A stretch of DNA of 64,000 bases from Terriglobia bacterium (lineage in GTDB: Bacteria > Acidobacteriota > Terriglobia > Bryobacterales > Bryobacteraceae). Where the stretch lies: positions 1 to 64,000 of the forward strand of contig JANYDS010000078.1 of NCBI GenBank assembly GCA_025363475.1, in the 5' to 3' direction. Both the position numbers and the translations under genes were made by a program. Positions 27,541 to 36,806 of the stretch are shown here, one piece after another. The notes below the pieces were generated by a model. That model was not told where the DNA came from. It saw only the letters and a list, made by a program, of their open reading frames with translations, and did not search any database. Positions within the stretch are counted from its first letter, which is position 1, and every line of letters starts with the position of its first letter.

Positions 27541-27556
27541 GTGGCGCTTTCGCCAC
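27541..27556 (+). promoter_or_regulatory. Hairpin in the leader of the hybrid kinase gene
   Basis: GTGGCG-CTTT-CGCCAC is a perfect 6-bp stem with a 4-base loop, 17 bp before the proposed ATG at 27574. GGCGG follows within the spacer. It could influence ribosome access. No terminator T-run follows. Confidence 0.35.
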
Positions 27557-27573
27557 CAGGCGGTAGTCTGACG

Positions 27574-30396
27574 ATGGCACCGCCCGTTCCAGAGAACGAA
27601 CCAGCGCGGCTGGAAGCCCTGCAGCAACTGGAGATTCTGGATTCCGCGCCCGAGGAATCTTTCGACCGTGCCGTTCACCTGGCACAGAGGACTTTCTCCG
27701 TGCCTATGGCTCTGGTCTCACTCGTGGATCACGAACGGCAGTGGTTTAAGGCCTGCTATGGCATCGATGTTTCCCAGACTCACCGCGATCATGCCTTCTG
27801 CGCTCACGCGATTCTCTCCGAAGGAGTGATGGTTGTACCGGACGCACAACTCGACCCCCGCTTCGTCGACAACCCTTTGGTCACAGGGCCGCCGCATATC
27901 CGGTTCTACGCGGGTGCACCGTTACGCACATCGGAAGGATTCAAGCTGGGGACACTTTGTATTCTTGACACCCAGCCACGCAATCTAACAGCATCGGAGC
28001 TGCAATCGCTGGCTGACCTGGGTGGTCTGGTTTCAGAATTGCTGGAGTGTCGCGCGCTCAACCTGAAACTGGCTTATACTGAGCATCGCCGGACTACTGT
28101 TATTGAGGGTGCGCTCGATGGCGTCGTGACCATCGATCACGAGGCCCGGATTGTGGAGTTCAACGCTGCGGCGGAGCGGATCTTCCAGTGCTCGCGGGAG
28201 AAAGCCATCGGCCGCGACCTGCTGGAACAGATCGTCCCTCCGAGGGTGCGACCGCTCTATCACCGCCTGTTTCGCCGTCTCACTTCCACGTATTCTGCTC
28301 CGATCCTGGGGAAACTTCTGCAAACTACCGCGATCCGGGCGGACGGTACCGAGTTCCCGGTCGAATTGGCGATTACCCCCGTCTGGAAAAAGCCCCATCC
28401 GGTGTTCACGGCCCGCTTCCGCGATATTTCCGCGCGTCTGGAAACCGAAGCCGCACTGCGCAAGGCGAAGGCGGAAGCCGAAGCCGCAGTGCAGACCAAG
28501 GCCCAGTTTCTCTCCAACATGAGCCACGAGATCCGCACGCCTATGAATGCGGTTATAGGAATGACGGAGTTATTGCTGGATACGGCGCTCACTCCTGAAC
28601 AGCGCGACTTTACGCGGACCATCCAGACGGCTGGCGAGGGCTTGCTCGATTTGATCAACGGCATTCTGGATTTCTCCCGCATTGAATCCGGCAAGCTGGA
28701 GCTGGAACACGCGCCCTTCCAACTGAACCAGGTCCTCGAAGACGCGCTGGACATGGTGGCATCGAAGGCCGCCGAAAAAGATCTGGAAGTTGCCTGGCTC
28801 AGTGAGCCCGGAACGCCAATGGAATGGATTGGTGACGCTGCCCGCCTGCGTCAGATTGTGGTGAACTTGCTGGGCAACGCGGTCAAGTTTACGGATCGGG
28901 GCGAAGTCGTGGTGACGGTAAGCGCCCACTGTATCGCCGGCCGCGACTATGAACTGCAGTTCGCGGTCCGCGATACCGGCATGGGCATTCCGGCGGGGCG
29001 AATCGATCTGCTCTTTCAGTCCTTCAGCCAGGTGGATTCCTCCACCACGCGGCTCTACGGTGGCACCGGTCTGGGTTTGGCGATCAGCAAAAAGCTGTGC
29101 GAAATCATGGGTGGCGCGATCCGTGTGGAAAGCGAGTTGGGCCAGGGATCTACGTTCCATTTCACGATCCGGGCAGAACTGGCGGAAACCCGTGATTCCC
29201 AAGGCGCGCAGGCAGCCTTGCTGGCGGGAAAGACTCTGTTACTTGCCAAGCCTGCTTCAGCGCAGACTACCATGATCCAGCGTCACGCCGAAGCCTGGGG
29301 CATGGTCTGCAGGGTTGTGGACTCAGCCGCGGCGGGCGTGAACTGGCTAACCCGGAATCCCCAATGCGACGCTGCCGTAGTGGATCTGGATACGCCACAC
29401 GCCATCGAATTGCTGCACCGCATTCGCAACGGCGGCATGGCCCCAGGCGCGCCCGTGGCTCTGGCCCATCCGCTGGGCTGGAAGCGCGATAGCATTCCCG
29501 CGCTCCCCGCCAGCGTCACTTTCCTTACCCAGCCGGTGAAACCGTCGCTGCTATTCGACTTTCTGACAGGCGGGCTTGTGGCTGCGGAGGTGATGGCCGA
29601 ACCTGAGTTTCCGGTTCCCGCAGGCGGCAGCATGGCGGCTCGTATGCCGCTGCGAATTTTGTTGGCCGAAGACTACCCGGTGAACCGTAAACTGGCGCTC
29701 ATGGTGCTGGCGAAACTGGGCTATCGCGCCGATGTAGCGGTGGATGGCCGGGCGGCTGTTGAGGCTTGCCGAAGCCGCCACTACGATGTTGTGCTCATGG
29801 ATATGCAAATGCCGGAGATCGACGGGCTGGAAGCCACCCGGCAGATTCGCGCGCTGGAAGGCGAAGCGGGCTCGCCCTGGATCACAGCGCTTACGGCAAA
29901 TGTTTTGGCGACCGACCGCGACCGTTGTTTTGCCGCCGGTATGAACGACTTCGTATCCAAGCCGATGAAGATCGCCGACCTCGAAGGGGCCTTGATGCGC
30001 GCCGCCGCCCGGAAATCCGCGCCCGATGGCGGCAGCACGCCGTGGGCTTTACCCGCGCAGTTGCAGACGGCCTGCAACGAAGGTTTGACGGCTGTGGTGG
30101 CCGAGATTCTGCGGGCCTTCACCGCGGAGACTGCGGATTCGCTCACGGCAATGCGGCTGGAACATCACCGCGGTGGCCGCGAAGCGCTATTCAGGCTGGC
30201 GTGCGCGCTTGAAGCCAGTTGCGCCCAAACCGGCGCGGAAAACATGCGCAAGTTGTGCCAGGGGCTGGGCGCAGGTCTTGACCGTAACCTCGCAGCGTTG
30301 CTCTTGGAATTGCTGGAAGCCGAGTTCGAACTGGTAAGCGGCAGTCAGCGGGAGTGGCTGAAGAATTCCTGCTCTTCTCAAACCGCCGGTGGTTGA
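27574..30396 (+). CDS. Hybrid sensor histidine kinase (GAF-PAS-HisKA-HATPase-REC-REC-Hpt)
   Basis: From the ATG at 27574 (the frame is open to 27391) the protein is 940 aa, soluble. An N-terminal GAF domain (about 10-165) begins PARLEALQQLEILDSAPEE. A PAS domain follows (about 180-300). HisKA carries phospho-His318 in SHEIRTP; HATPase has VNLLGNAVKF, DTGMGIP and GGTGLGLAIS. A degenerate receiver (about 550-650) precedes an intact receiver with Asp743 in LMDMQMPEIDG. The C-terminal Hpt-like bundle has Cys877 (LACALEASCAQTG) where the phosphate-accepting His belongs, so it cannot relay phosphate. It converges with the glycosyltransferase operon, whose response regulator has an intact Hpt. Confidence 0.9.
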   Translation: MAPPVPENEPARLEALQQLEILDSAPEESFDRAVHLAQRTFSVPMALVSLVDHERQWFKACYGIDVSQTHRDHAFCAHAILSEGVMVVPDAQLDPRFVDNPLVTGPPHIRFYAGAPLRTSEGFKLGTLCILDTQPRNLTASELQSLADLGGLVSELLECRALNLKLAYTEHRRTTVIEGALDGVVTIDHEARIVEFNAAAERIFQCSREKAIGRDLLEQIVPPRVRPLYHRLFRRLTSTYSAPILGKLLQTTAIRADGTEFPVELAITPVWKKPHPVFTARFRDISARLETEAALRKAKAEAEAAVQTKAQFLSNMSHEIRTPMNAVIGMTELLLDTALTPEQRDFTRTIQTAGEGLLDLINGILDFSRIESGKLELEHAPFQLNQVLEDALDMVASKAAEKDLEVAWLSEPGTPMEWIGDAARLRQIVVNLLGNAVKFTDRGEVVVTVSAHCIAGRDYELQFAVRDTGMGIPAGRIDLLFQSFSQVDSSTTRLYGGTGLGLAISKKLCEIMGGAIRVESELGQGSTFHFTIRAELAETRDSQGAQAALLAGKTLLLAKPASAQTTMIQRHAEAWGMVCRVVDSAAAGVNWLTRNPQCDAAVVDLDTPHAIELLHRIRNGGMAPGAPVALAHPLGWKRDSIPALPASVTFLTQPVKPSLLFDFLTGGLVAAEVMAEPEFPVPAGGSMAARMPLRILLAEDYPVNRKLALMVLAKLGYRADVAVDGRAAVEACRSRHYDVVLMDMQMPEIDGLEATRQIRALEGEAGSPWITALTANVLATDRDRCFAAGMNDFVSKPMKIADLEGALMRAAARKSAPDGGSTPWALPAQLQTACNEGLTAVVAEILRAFTAETADSLTAMRLEHHRGGREALFRLACALEASCAQTGAENMRKLCQGLGAGLDRNLAALLLELLEAEFELVSGSQREWLKNSCSSQTAGG

Positions 30397-31805
30397 AAAC
30401 CTCTGCGCTCCATTTTTCCCCAGCCTTTTTTCTTGCGCCGCAACCCGTCGATGAGTCCCTCGGTGCGCCACAGACACATCAGTTGCCGGTAGCCTACGTT
30501 CTCCATAATGGCCGACAGCAACAGCTTTCCCAGATCGCGCGGTGCCGTGTACCGTCGCGTAGTGAACTCCTCAAGCACCAGCGCCGTCACCGAAAGCAAC
30601 ATGCCCAGCGCCACGGATACCACACCAAACAGCAAGGCGATACGGGTATCGATTACGCCCAGCACCCAGCCCGCGATGGTGCAAACGTAGCCCATGAATT
30701 CGAGGGCCGGACCAAACATTTCGAAAACTGCAAAGTACGGCAGCGCGAACATCCCCGGCATCCCATAGCGTGGCCGCAGAAACATCCCGCGATGTTTAAT
30801 CAGCGTCTCCACAGTGCCCCTTTGCCAGCGATTGCGCTGTTTGTGAAGAGTTTTCCAGCTCTCCGGAACTTCGGTCCAGCACACCGGCTCTGCCACAAAG
30901 AGTACTCTGGCCGGCTGGCCCCGGTCTCGCCAAAGGCGTTGCATGCGGACTACTATTTCCATGTCTTCGCCCACGGTGCCAGTGTCAAACCCGCCTGCTT
31001 CGAGCAAAGCGTCCCGACGGAACAACCCAAAGGCGCCGGAGATCATTAGCATGGAATCCATCAGACTAAACGCAACCCTGCCTCCCAAAAATGCACGCAG
31101 GTATTCCATCACCTGGACTCGCGCAATGAACGTTGGAGGCACCGCGATCCCGGTCACGTCGCCATGCTCCACTTTGCATCCATTCACCACGCGGATGATT
31201 CCGCCGGTAGCAAGAGTGCGCTCCGGGTCTTCCAGAAAAGGGCGCACGATATGCAGCAGCGCTTCGCGCTCCAGGAGCGAATCCGAATCCACGGCGGCCA
31301 CCAGCGGCGAGCGCGCGAAATTGATACCCGCATTGAGTGAATCGGCCTTGCCGCCATTTACCTTGTCTACGACCAGCAGACGGAGCGGATCGCGCGATTC
31401 GTAAACCGCGCGGACCGGTTTTGACGGTAATGAACCCGCGGGAACACGGGCTGAACGATACAGGCGGAATTCGTCGATGAGGATCCGCAAGGTATCGTCG
31501 GTAGATCCGTCGTTCACCACCACGACTTCATGTTGCGGGTACTGCAGGCCGAGCTGCGCGCGCACGCTCTCCCGAATGGAGAGCGCCTCGTTGAAGGCGG
31601 GCGCAATCACTGAAATCGCCGGTGCCAGGGGAGAAGCGAGTATGGCTTGCTTTTCGGCGGGCGGCAGATCGCGACCGCGGCCCCTTAGGCCGAAGTACCC
31701 CAGTGTCATCATCAGCATGTAGAACAGATTGCTGGCGCCAACGTAATAGATAAGACTGAACTCGACGGCCCGAATTACGCGCGCCGCAGGCGAATACCAG
31801 TCCAT
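30378..31805 (-). CDS. Processive family-2 membrane glycosyltransferase (PgaC/cellulose-synthase-like)
   Basis: The 475-aa protein (ATG at 31805, overlapping the HEAT gene stop) has N-terminal and C-terminal membrane helices around a GT2 catalytic domain. Key residues are Asp99 in NDGSTDD, the DSD at 173-175, Asp281 in VGEDMEI and QRNRW at 323-327, which together form the D,D,D,QxxRW signature of processive synthases such as PgaC and BcsA. Such enzymes polymerise a surface polysaccharide and pass it through the membrane. It is the last gene of the minus-strand unit. The sugar cannot be read from sequence; the PgaC-like layout makes an amino sugar plausible. Confidence 0.92.
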   Translation of the reverse strand: MDWYSPAARVIRAVEFSLIYYVGASNLFYMLMMTLGYFGLRGRGRDLPPAEKQAILASPLAPAISVIAPAFNEALSIRESVRAQLGLQYPQHEVVVVNDGSTDDTLRILIDEFRLYRSARVPAGSLPSKPVRAVYESRDPLRLLVVDKVNGGKADSLNAGINFARSPLVAAVDSDSLLEREALLHIVRPFLEDPERTLATGGIIRVVNGCKVEHGDVTGIAVPPTFIARVQVMEYLRAFLGGRVAFSLMDSMLMISGAFGLFRRDALLEAGGFDTGTVGEDMEIVVRMQRLWRDRGQPARVLFVAEPVCWTEVPESWKTLHKQRNRWQRGTVETLIKHRGMFLRPRYGMPGMFALPYFAVFEMFGPALEFMGYVCTIAGWVLGVIDTRIALLFGVVSVALGMLLSVTALVLEEFTTRRYTAPRDLGKLLLSAIMENVGYRQLMCLWRTEGLIDGLRRKKKGWGKMERRGFQPPAV

Positions 31806-32965
31806 CAGCCGGGACCTTCCGTAATCCGCCCAATGCGTACTCGCTCGAGCGCTTCGAGCGCAGGGCCCGCACTGGCGGCGCTGGCCCCGGATACCGCATG
31901 CTCCAGAACGTTCCACCCCGCCTGGCCAATTTCGCCCAGCGCATAGGCGGCGGTAAGGCGGGTGTGCGGGATGGCATCTTCCAGAACACCGGTTAGCCAG
32001 GGAACTGCCTCCACCATGCGCATCTTCCCGGCCATGCGTGCGCCTTCAGCGCGCACCACCGCATCAGGGTCTTCCAAAATGGCCCGCACATGGGAGGCAG
32101 CATCCGGCGGCTGCACACAGTAGCGAAGCGCCCGTACGGCCGCCACGCGCACCGTGGCCTCGGCATGATGCAATAGCGGCTCCACTCCTGGCACCGAAAC
32201 AAACCGGCCCCAACCCGCGAGAGTTTCCAGAACGCGAATGGTTTGCTGCGTATTCCCGGCATCGAGAGCAGCGGGGATGGCGTGCGCCGCCAGCACTGCG
32301 GAATGTTTCATTAACTCGGTACCCAGCAGGATGCGAACAAGGAGGGGCTGGCCGATGACGCGCGCGAAGATACGCTCCAGATCCTCCTGACTGGAAGACG
32401 CCAGCAACACGCGCGCGGCTTCCATGCGTACAAATTCGTCGGTGTCATCCAGGGCACGACGCACGCCACCATCGGTACAACCCGCCAGACCCAGCGCGGC
32501 GACCGCCTCGCGCCTCACGCGGGGCGCCCTGTTGAAGCATTGTGCTTCCCACTCGCGCAGAACCCCCAGTTCCGCAGCCAATTGCGCCAGCCGGTCCCGC
32601 CCGGAGCCACGGACACTGCCAAGGGCATCCACCAGGCAGATTACGGTGGCGTCGTGAGACTGGGTATACAGACGGCGCAATTCAGCTCCGCAATCCACAC
32701 CGGCTGCGTGCGCTGCCAGCGCCGCGCGAGTTTCCGGCTCAATCCGCCGGAACCCCGCATCACGGCGGAGACGCAGAATCTTAACGATCACCGAACCGCC
32801 CAACAGCAACGTGATGGCCACCAAGTGGGTGAGCAGGAACGCCATCGCCAGCCCAAGCGCAAGATCCAGCTGGAGCGTGAACAGCCTCCAGAAAGCCCAC
32901 ACCGCCGCAGTGTGGATCGCGACAACCAACAGTGTGCTCGCGAACAGGTTGCGGCGCCCGTGCAT
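31805..32965 (-). CDS. Membrane-anchored HEAT-repeat protein
   Basis: The 386-aa protein starts with two transmembrane helices (residues about 8-30 and 38-66, LLVVAIHTAAVWAF and LLTHLVAITLLLGG). A cytoplasmic alpha solenoid follows. HEAT-type repeats are seen as RREAVAALGLAG, FVRMEAARVLLASS, TVRVAAVRALRY, VVRAEGARMAGKM and HTRLTAAYALGEIGQ. The start overlaps the response-regulator stop by one base, and its own stop overlaps the synthase start. It occupies the place of a PgaD-type accessory membrane subunit, which suggests a scaffold for the synthase. That role is inference. Confidence 0.85.
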   Translation of the reverse strand: MHGRRNLFASTLLVVAIHTAAVWAFWRLFTLQLDLALGLAMAFLLTHLVAITLLLGGSVIVKILRLRRDAGFRRIEPETRAALAAHAAGVDCGAELRRLYTQSHDATVICLVDALGSVRGSGRDRLAQLAAELGVLREWEAQCFNRAPRVRREAVAALGLAGCTDGGVRRALDDTDEFVRMEAARVLLASSSQEDLERIFARVIGQPLLVRILLGTELMKHSAVLAAHAIPAALDAGNTQQTIRVLETLAGWGRFVSVPGVEPLLHHAEATVRVAAVRALRYCVQPPDAASHVRAILEDPDAVVRAEGARMAGKMRMVEAVPWLTGVLEDAIPHTRLTAAYALGEIGQAGWNVLEHAVSGASAASAGPALEALERVRIGRITEGPG

Positions 32966-34404
32966 CAGCGGGCCAGCACTCGTTCGAGCCGTGCCGCCAG
33001 TTCCATGGGGCTGAAAGGTTTCACGAGATAATCGTCAGCGCCCAGACGAAAGCCCCGGAGAATGTCGGTCTCGTGCTGCCGTGCGGTAAGGAGGATTATG
33101 CGTACGCCGCTGGTGGCAGCATCTTCGCGCACTGCGGCCAGTATTTCAAACCCGTCGGAATAGGGCATGTTCACGTCGAGAATGGCGGCATCCGGGACCT
33201 CGCGGCGGATCAACTCCAGCGCCTCGCGGCCATCGTTCGCGGTGTGGCACTGCATGCCGTAGCTCCCCAGAGTGGCGCTGACGAGAGACCGAATGGTGGG
33301 ATCGTCGTCGGCTATTACGATGCGCGCCGGTCCGCCAACCCCGACTTTCAGTTTAGATTTCGAATCCGTTCTGGCCAGGCAGTGTTGCACGCGGCAAGCC
33401 GCTTCCAAATCGGTCCAGGGCGCGGCCATGAAATCCGTGGCGAATTCGCAGACCACGGGGTTGGCTGCGAACAGGGCTTCGGGACTGCCGGCCGCGATCA
33501 GCGGTATTTTGTTACTGGCCAGGGCGGCGGCATCCATCCACGGCGATTTGGCGGTTTCCGCGCAAACGTTGAAAATCACCAGATCAAACGGTTTGACATC
33601 CTTCGAACCCGGAAGAACCGCGAAGCAGTCGAGGGTTCGCGTGAAAGCAGAACCCGCCTCCAGCGCAGCCTTGAGAAGAGCGGCAGGTTCCTCCTCGAAC
33701 CCCAGAAGACCGATGCGGCGGCCAGACAACGCAGCTGCCACCCCCTCCGGAAGCACCGTGCCGGAACCCGAGGGGTGCAACGCCGCCATAAATTCCTGCT
33801 CCAGCGAGGCCAGCAGCCCTGGCACCAGATCCCCGGCCGCATGTTCCAGTTCAACCCCGAGTTCGCTCACACGCGGAAGCCCGACGCTGGTGCCCACGCC
33901 CTTCCAGTTGTGCGCCGCGGCTTTGATCGCGCCAGCGTCGGCCGCTTCCATCAAAGCATGCACACGGGCAAGACTCGTAATCGCGAAGCTCTCCCGAATT
34001 TCCGCGATTTGGCGGGCAAAATCGGAATCCGGTTCGGGCGCTGAAAGCAGGTCGCGAATCATGGTTCGCAATTCCCGGACGTCCACCGGCTTGGTGAGCA
34101 AATTAATACAACCGGCCTCGCGGGCGTCGCGCTCCACATCCGCAGCCGCACTGGCCGTCACCGCTACAACCGCGATGTCGCGCGTCTCCGGCACAGCCTT
34201 TAATTGCCTTACAAAATCGAGACCGCTGCCATCGGCCAGCTTCATGCCGACCAGGATCAGACGCGGATGGAATCCGCGGATCACCGCCCGGGCTTCGCCA
34301 GCCCCCGTTGCAGTGCGAATATCAAAACCTTCCGATGCCAGCACCAGCTTCAGAAAGCGGAGATTGGTGACGTCGTCATCGACAATGAGAAGTTTATACG
34401 CCAT
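32965..34404 (-). CDS. Response regulator with REC-Hpt-REC(like)-REC architecture
   Basis: The 479-aa protein has an N-terminal receiver (1-120) whose phospho-acceptor position is Gly53 (LILVGMKLADG), so it cannot be phosphorylated there, although the acidic DDD cluster and Lys105 remain. An Hpt bundle follows, with intact His165 in AAAHNWKGVG. A middle region (about 225-350) looks like a degenerate receiver. The C-terminal receiver (about 360-479) is intact, with Asp410 in AILDVNMPYSDG. There is no DNA-binding or enzymatic output domain. Stop and start overlap the HEAT gene by one base. It may work as a relay with the hybrid kinase across the convergent junction. Confidence 0.9.
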   Translation of the reverse strand: MAYKLLIVDDDVTNLRFLKLVLASEGFDIRTATGAGEARAVIRGFHPRLILVGMKLADGSGLDFVRQLKAVPETRDIAVVAVTASAAADVERDAREAGCINLLTKPVDVRELRTMIRDLLSAPEPDSDFARQIAEIRESFAITSLARVHALMEAADAGAIKAAAHNWKGVGTSVGLPRVSELGVELEHAAGDLVPGLLASLEQEFMAALHPSGSGTVLPEGVAAALSGRRIGLLGFEEEPAALLKAALEAGSAFTRTLDCFAVLPGSKDVKPFDLVIFNVCAETAKSPWMDAAALASNKIPLIAAGSPEALFAANPVVCEFATDFMAAPWTDLEAACRVQHCLARTDSKSKLKVGVGGPARIVIADDDPTIRSLVSATLGSYGMQCHTANDGREALELIRREVPDAAILDVNMPYSDGFEILAAVREDAATSGVRIILLTARQHETDILRGFRLGADDYLVKPFSPMELAARLERVLAR

Positions 34405-34406
34405 GT

Positions 34407-35609
34407 TCAGAACCGGTAACCCAAACCGGTATCGAGAAGGAAGTGGTTGACCTGGCCCGTGCCCAGCCGTTCTTCGCGACTGTAGCCGGTGCGCACGGCT
34501 ACCAGCCAGCGGTGCGCTACCGTCTTGCGCAATTCAGCCTGAATGGAATTGGAACCGAGGATGCCGGTGTCTGTGATAGTGCGTATTTCCACTGCGCTTC
34601 TGCCATGCAGGTAACTCAAGCCCGCGTAGTCGCCGGAATCTCCGAGGTATCTTCGGGCATTTAACAATACCGCCCCGGAAGAGCCTGCAAAAGCGGGTGC
34701 CAGAAAGAACTGGCTGCCAAGTCTCCAATTCCCGACGTACTTTGCCATGGAACCGGTATAAATGTTGATCTTCGTGGCAAAGCCGAGACGCCGCATTCCG
34801 CCCGAACCCTCGAAACCTCGCCCCAGCGACGCAATCAGATCGCCGCCAAACCGATATTGCGGATACAGTTGATTCTCCGGCGAGAAGCCCGCATTCAAAT
34901 AGGCGGAAAATCGCTTGCCGAACTTCGGATAGTATTCCAGCTCCACCTGATTTGCATCCAGGCCGAAGCGCCGGGCGTGAGAGAAGCGCGCGAAAACGTC
35001 ACCGCGCGAAGTGACCCGCTTCAGTTGCGTCTGATATTCGTGCCACCCGTCCAGACCCTTTCCCGGCCTTTCGTAGGTGTTCCCGACCAGCAGTTCCCAC
35101 TGGTGCGCATCCGATTGCAGACTCCGGCTCAGGGTGCGCGCTTCCACGTTGGCGGGGTCGATACTCAGCGCGTTGACCAGGTCGGCACGGGCTTCATCGA
35201 AACGGTGCAATGCGGCAAAGGCCCGGGCACGGGCCAGCAGAACGGCGGAATTTGCCGCAGTATGCAGCACGCCTTCGTTTGCTACCGTGAGCGCCCGCTC
35301 AGGATGCCCCGACCACAATTCCACGTTGACCTGGGCGACCGAGGCGTCGGAATACTCCGGATGCTCGGCGAGGCTGCGTTCGAGATCGGCGCGGGCTTCG
35401 TCAAAACGGCGTTCCCATGAAAGGACGATACCGCGAAAAACCCTCGCGTCCACATCTTGCGGCTCGGTGGTGAGATGCTTATTGAGAAGATCAAGAGCAG
35501 CGCGGTGATTGGAGGACGCAAGCCGCCGTGCGTCTTCCAGCGCGTCCGATCCGGGGAGCGGCGCGGCAGACTGGGCCACCAAAAACAAAGCGCACATGAA
35601 AAGCCGCAC
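34407..35609 (-). CDS. YaiO-family TPR plus outer-membrane beta-barrel protein
   Basis: The 400-aa protein has a signal peptide (MRLFMCALFLVAQSAA). TPR-like helices follow (about 22-165: ALDLLNKHLTTEPQDVDAR, FDEARADLERSLAEHPEY, FDEARADLVNALSIDPAN). The C-terminal half is a YaiO-type beta-barrel (about 170-400) ending in LLDTGLGYRF with the terminal Phe of outer-membrane proteins. A periplasmic TPR with an outer-membrane barrel is the layout of PgaA, the poly-GlcNAc porin. It leads the operon, two bases before the response-regulator gene, and probably exports the polymer made by the downstream synthase. Confidence 0.88.
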   Translation of the reverse strand: MRLFMCALFLVAQSAAPLPGSDALEDARRLASSNHRAALDLLNKHLTTEPQDVDARVFRGIVLSWERRFDEARADLERSLAEHPEYSDASVAQVNVELWSGHPERALTVANEGVLHTAANSAVLLARARAFAALHRFDEARADLVNALSIDPANVEARTLSRSLQSDAHQWELLVGNTYERPGKGLDGWHEYQTQLKRVTSRGDVFARFSHARRFGLDANQVELEYYPKFGKRFSAYLNAGFSPENQLYPQYRFGGDLIASLGRGFEGSGGMRRLGFATKINIYTGSMAKYVGNWRLGSQFFLAPAFAGSSGAVLLNARRYLGDSGDYAGLSYLHGRSAVEIRTITDTGILGSNSIQAELRKTVAHRWLVAVRTGYSREERLGTGQVNHFLLDTGLGYRF

Positions 35610-36669
35610 GCTTCACTATATCGTTTGCGCACTTCTGCTGGCCGTGAGTCCTGTTTCCGCCGCGACCCGCGCCATGTGGGCCTGGGACATGGAAGATCAG
35701 CAGGAACTCCTGCGATTCGCCCGCGAACATCAGGTGTCCGTACTGTTTCTGCAATACTCCGCCAAGACGGACGAGCGCGGCCTGCGCGCATTTCTGCGGG
35801 CGGCGCGGCAGCAACGGTTGGAGGTGCACGCCCTGGATGGTTGGCCCGAAGCAGTGCTTCCGGAAAATCATGCCGAGGTGCTCAACGAGATTCAGGCCAT
35901 TCTGAAATTCAATGCCGGGTCGGCGCCGGAGGAACGCTGGTCGGGTTTTCATCTGGACGCGGAGCCCTACCTGCTGCTGGGCTGGGACAGTCCGCTGCAA
36001 TCGCGCATTGGATTGTGGTTCACTGAACTCACCCAAAAAGTTGCAGCCGCCCTGGCTGGTAAAGACCTCGAATTCGGCATGGACGTGCCGTTTTGGTTTA
36101 ACCCGGCGACCAGTTTACAGGGCAACATCGCCATCATGGATTACCGCAATGCCGCCCTGGGCGGTGACGGCATCATTCGTTTGGGGCGCGACATGTTGAC
36201 TGCGGCCGGACGCGAAAAAAAACGCGCGTTCATTGGCGTGGAAACAGAACCGGCGGGTGCTTCGCGAGTGGTATTCGTCCACGGTTTCCCGGCCGGGGAG
36301 TGGGCGGCGCTCACTCCGCAACAATTCCCGCTGCTGCTGAGTAGTCGCTTTGAGGGCTTTCGTCTGAACGTAATGCATTCCGGCGGAAAACGCTTCGTCG
36401 GCCTTGCCGAGCCGCCCGAAGCAGGCAAGGCCGAGGCGTTCCAAACCGCACTGGCGCACCTGGCTGCCATGGTTGGCGCCAGGGACGGCCGGTTCACCCG
36501 GGAAATTCCGGGATACGCGAAGACCACGTTTGCCGGCCACACAGAAGCGGAAATGGAACACGAACTGGAACTCGTGGAAACGGCTTTGCGTGACCAGCCG
36601 GGATTTGCCGGTTTCGCGATCCACCATTACCGAAGCTGGCGCCTGCTTACTGAAACGCCGCACAGGTAG
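35596..36669 (+). CDS. Secreted protein of unknown function, possibly a glycoside-hydrolase-like TIM barrel
   Basis: Starting at the ATG at 35596, the 357-aa protein has a signal peptide (YIVCALLLAVSPVSAATRA). The body alternates strands and helices: RAMWAWDMEDQQELLRFARE, QVSVLFLQYS, LEVHALDGWP, GFHLDAEPYLLLGWDS, EFGMDVPFWFNP, IAIMDYRNAALGG, FIGVETEPAG, then a C-terminal AIHHYRSWRLL. Conserved Asp/Glu at strand ends (HLDAEPY, DVPFW, IMDYRN, VETEP) resemble a (beta/alpha)8 glycosidase. I cannot name the family. It runs divergently from the YaiO gene (overlapping its 5' end by 14 bp) and could process the exported polymer as PgaB does. Confidence 0.7.
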   Translation: MKSRTLHYIVCALLLAVSPVSAATRAMWAWDMEDQQELLRFAREHQVSVLFLQYSAKTDERGLRAFLRAARQQRLEVHALDGWPEAVLPENHAEVLNEIQAILKFNAGSAPEERWSGFHLDAEPYLLLGWDSPLQSRIGLWFTELTQKVAAALAGKDLEFGMDVPFWFNPATSLQGNIAIMDYRNAALGGDGIIRLGRDMLTAAGREKKRAFIGVETEPAGASRVVFVHGFPAGEWAALTPQQFPLLLSSRFEGFRLNVMHSGGKRFVGLAEPPEAGKAEAFQTALAHLAAMVGARDGRFTREIPGYAKTTFAGHTEAEMEHELELVETALRDQPGFAGFAIHHYRSWRLLTETPHR

Positions 36670-36806
36670 CGCGAACAATCCCCCCGGCGTCGCTCACCAG
36701 CGGCACCGGCGAATCATCGGTGTACTAGTACCAAAGTCACGCCAATAAACCTGTTTCATGCATGATTTTGCCTTCATGACCCATACACTGGTGAGCAGGA
36801 ACCAAT

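Noticed and set aside
36404..36748. Plus-strand open frame overlapping the end of the secreted barrel-like protein
   Set aside because: Pro/Arg/Lys-rich composition typical of an out-of-frame reading; no start signal.
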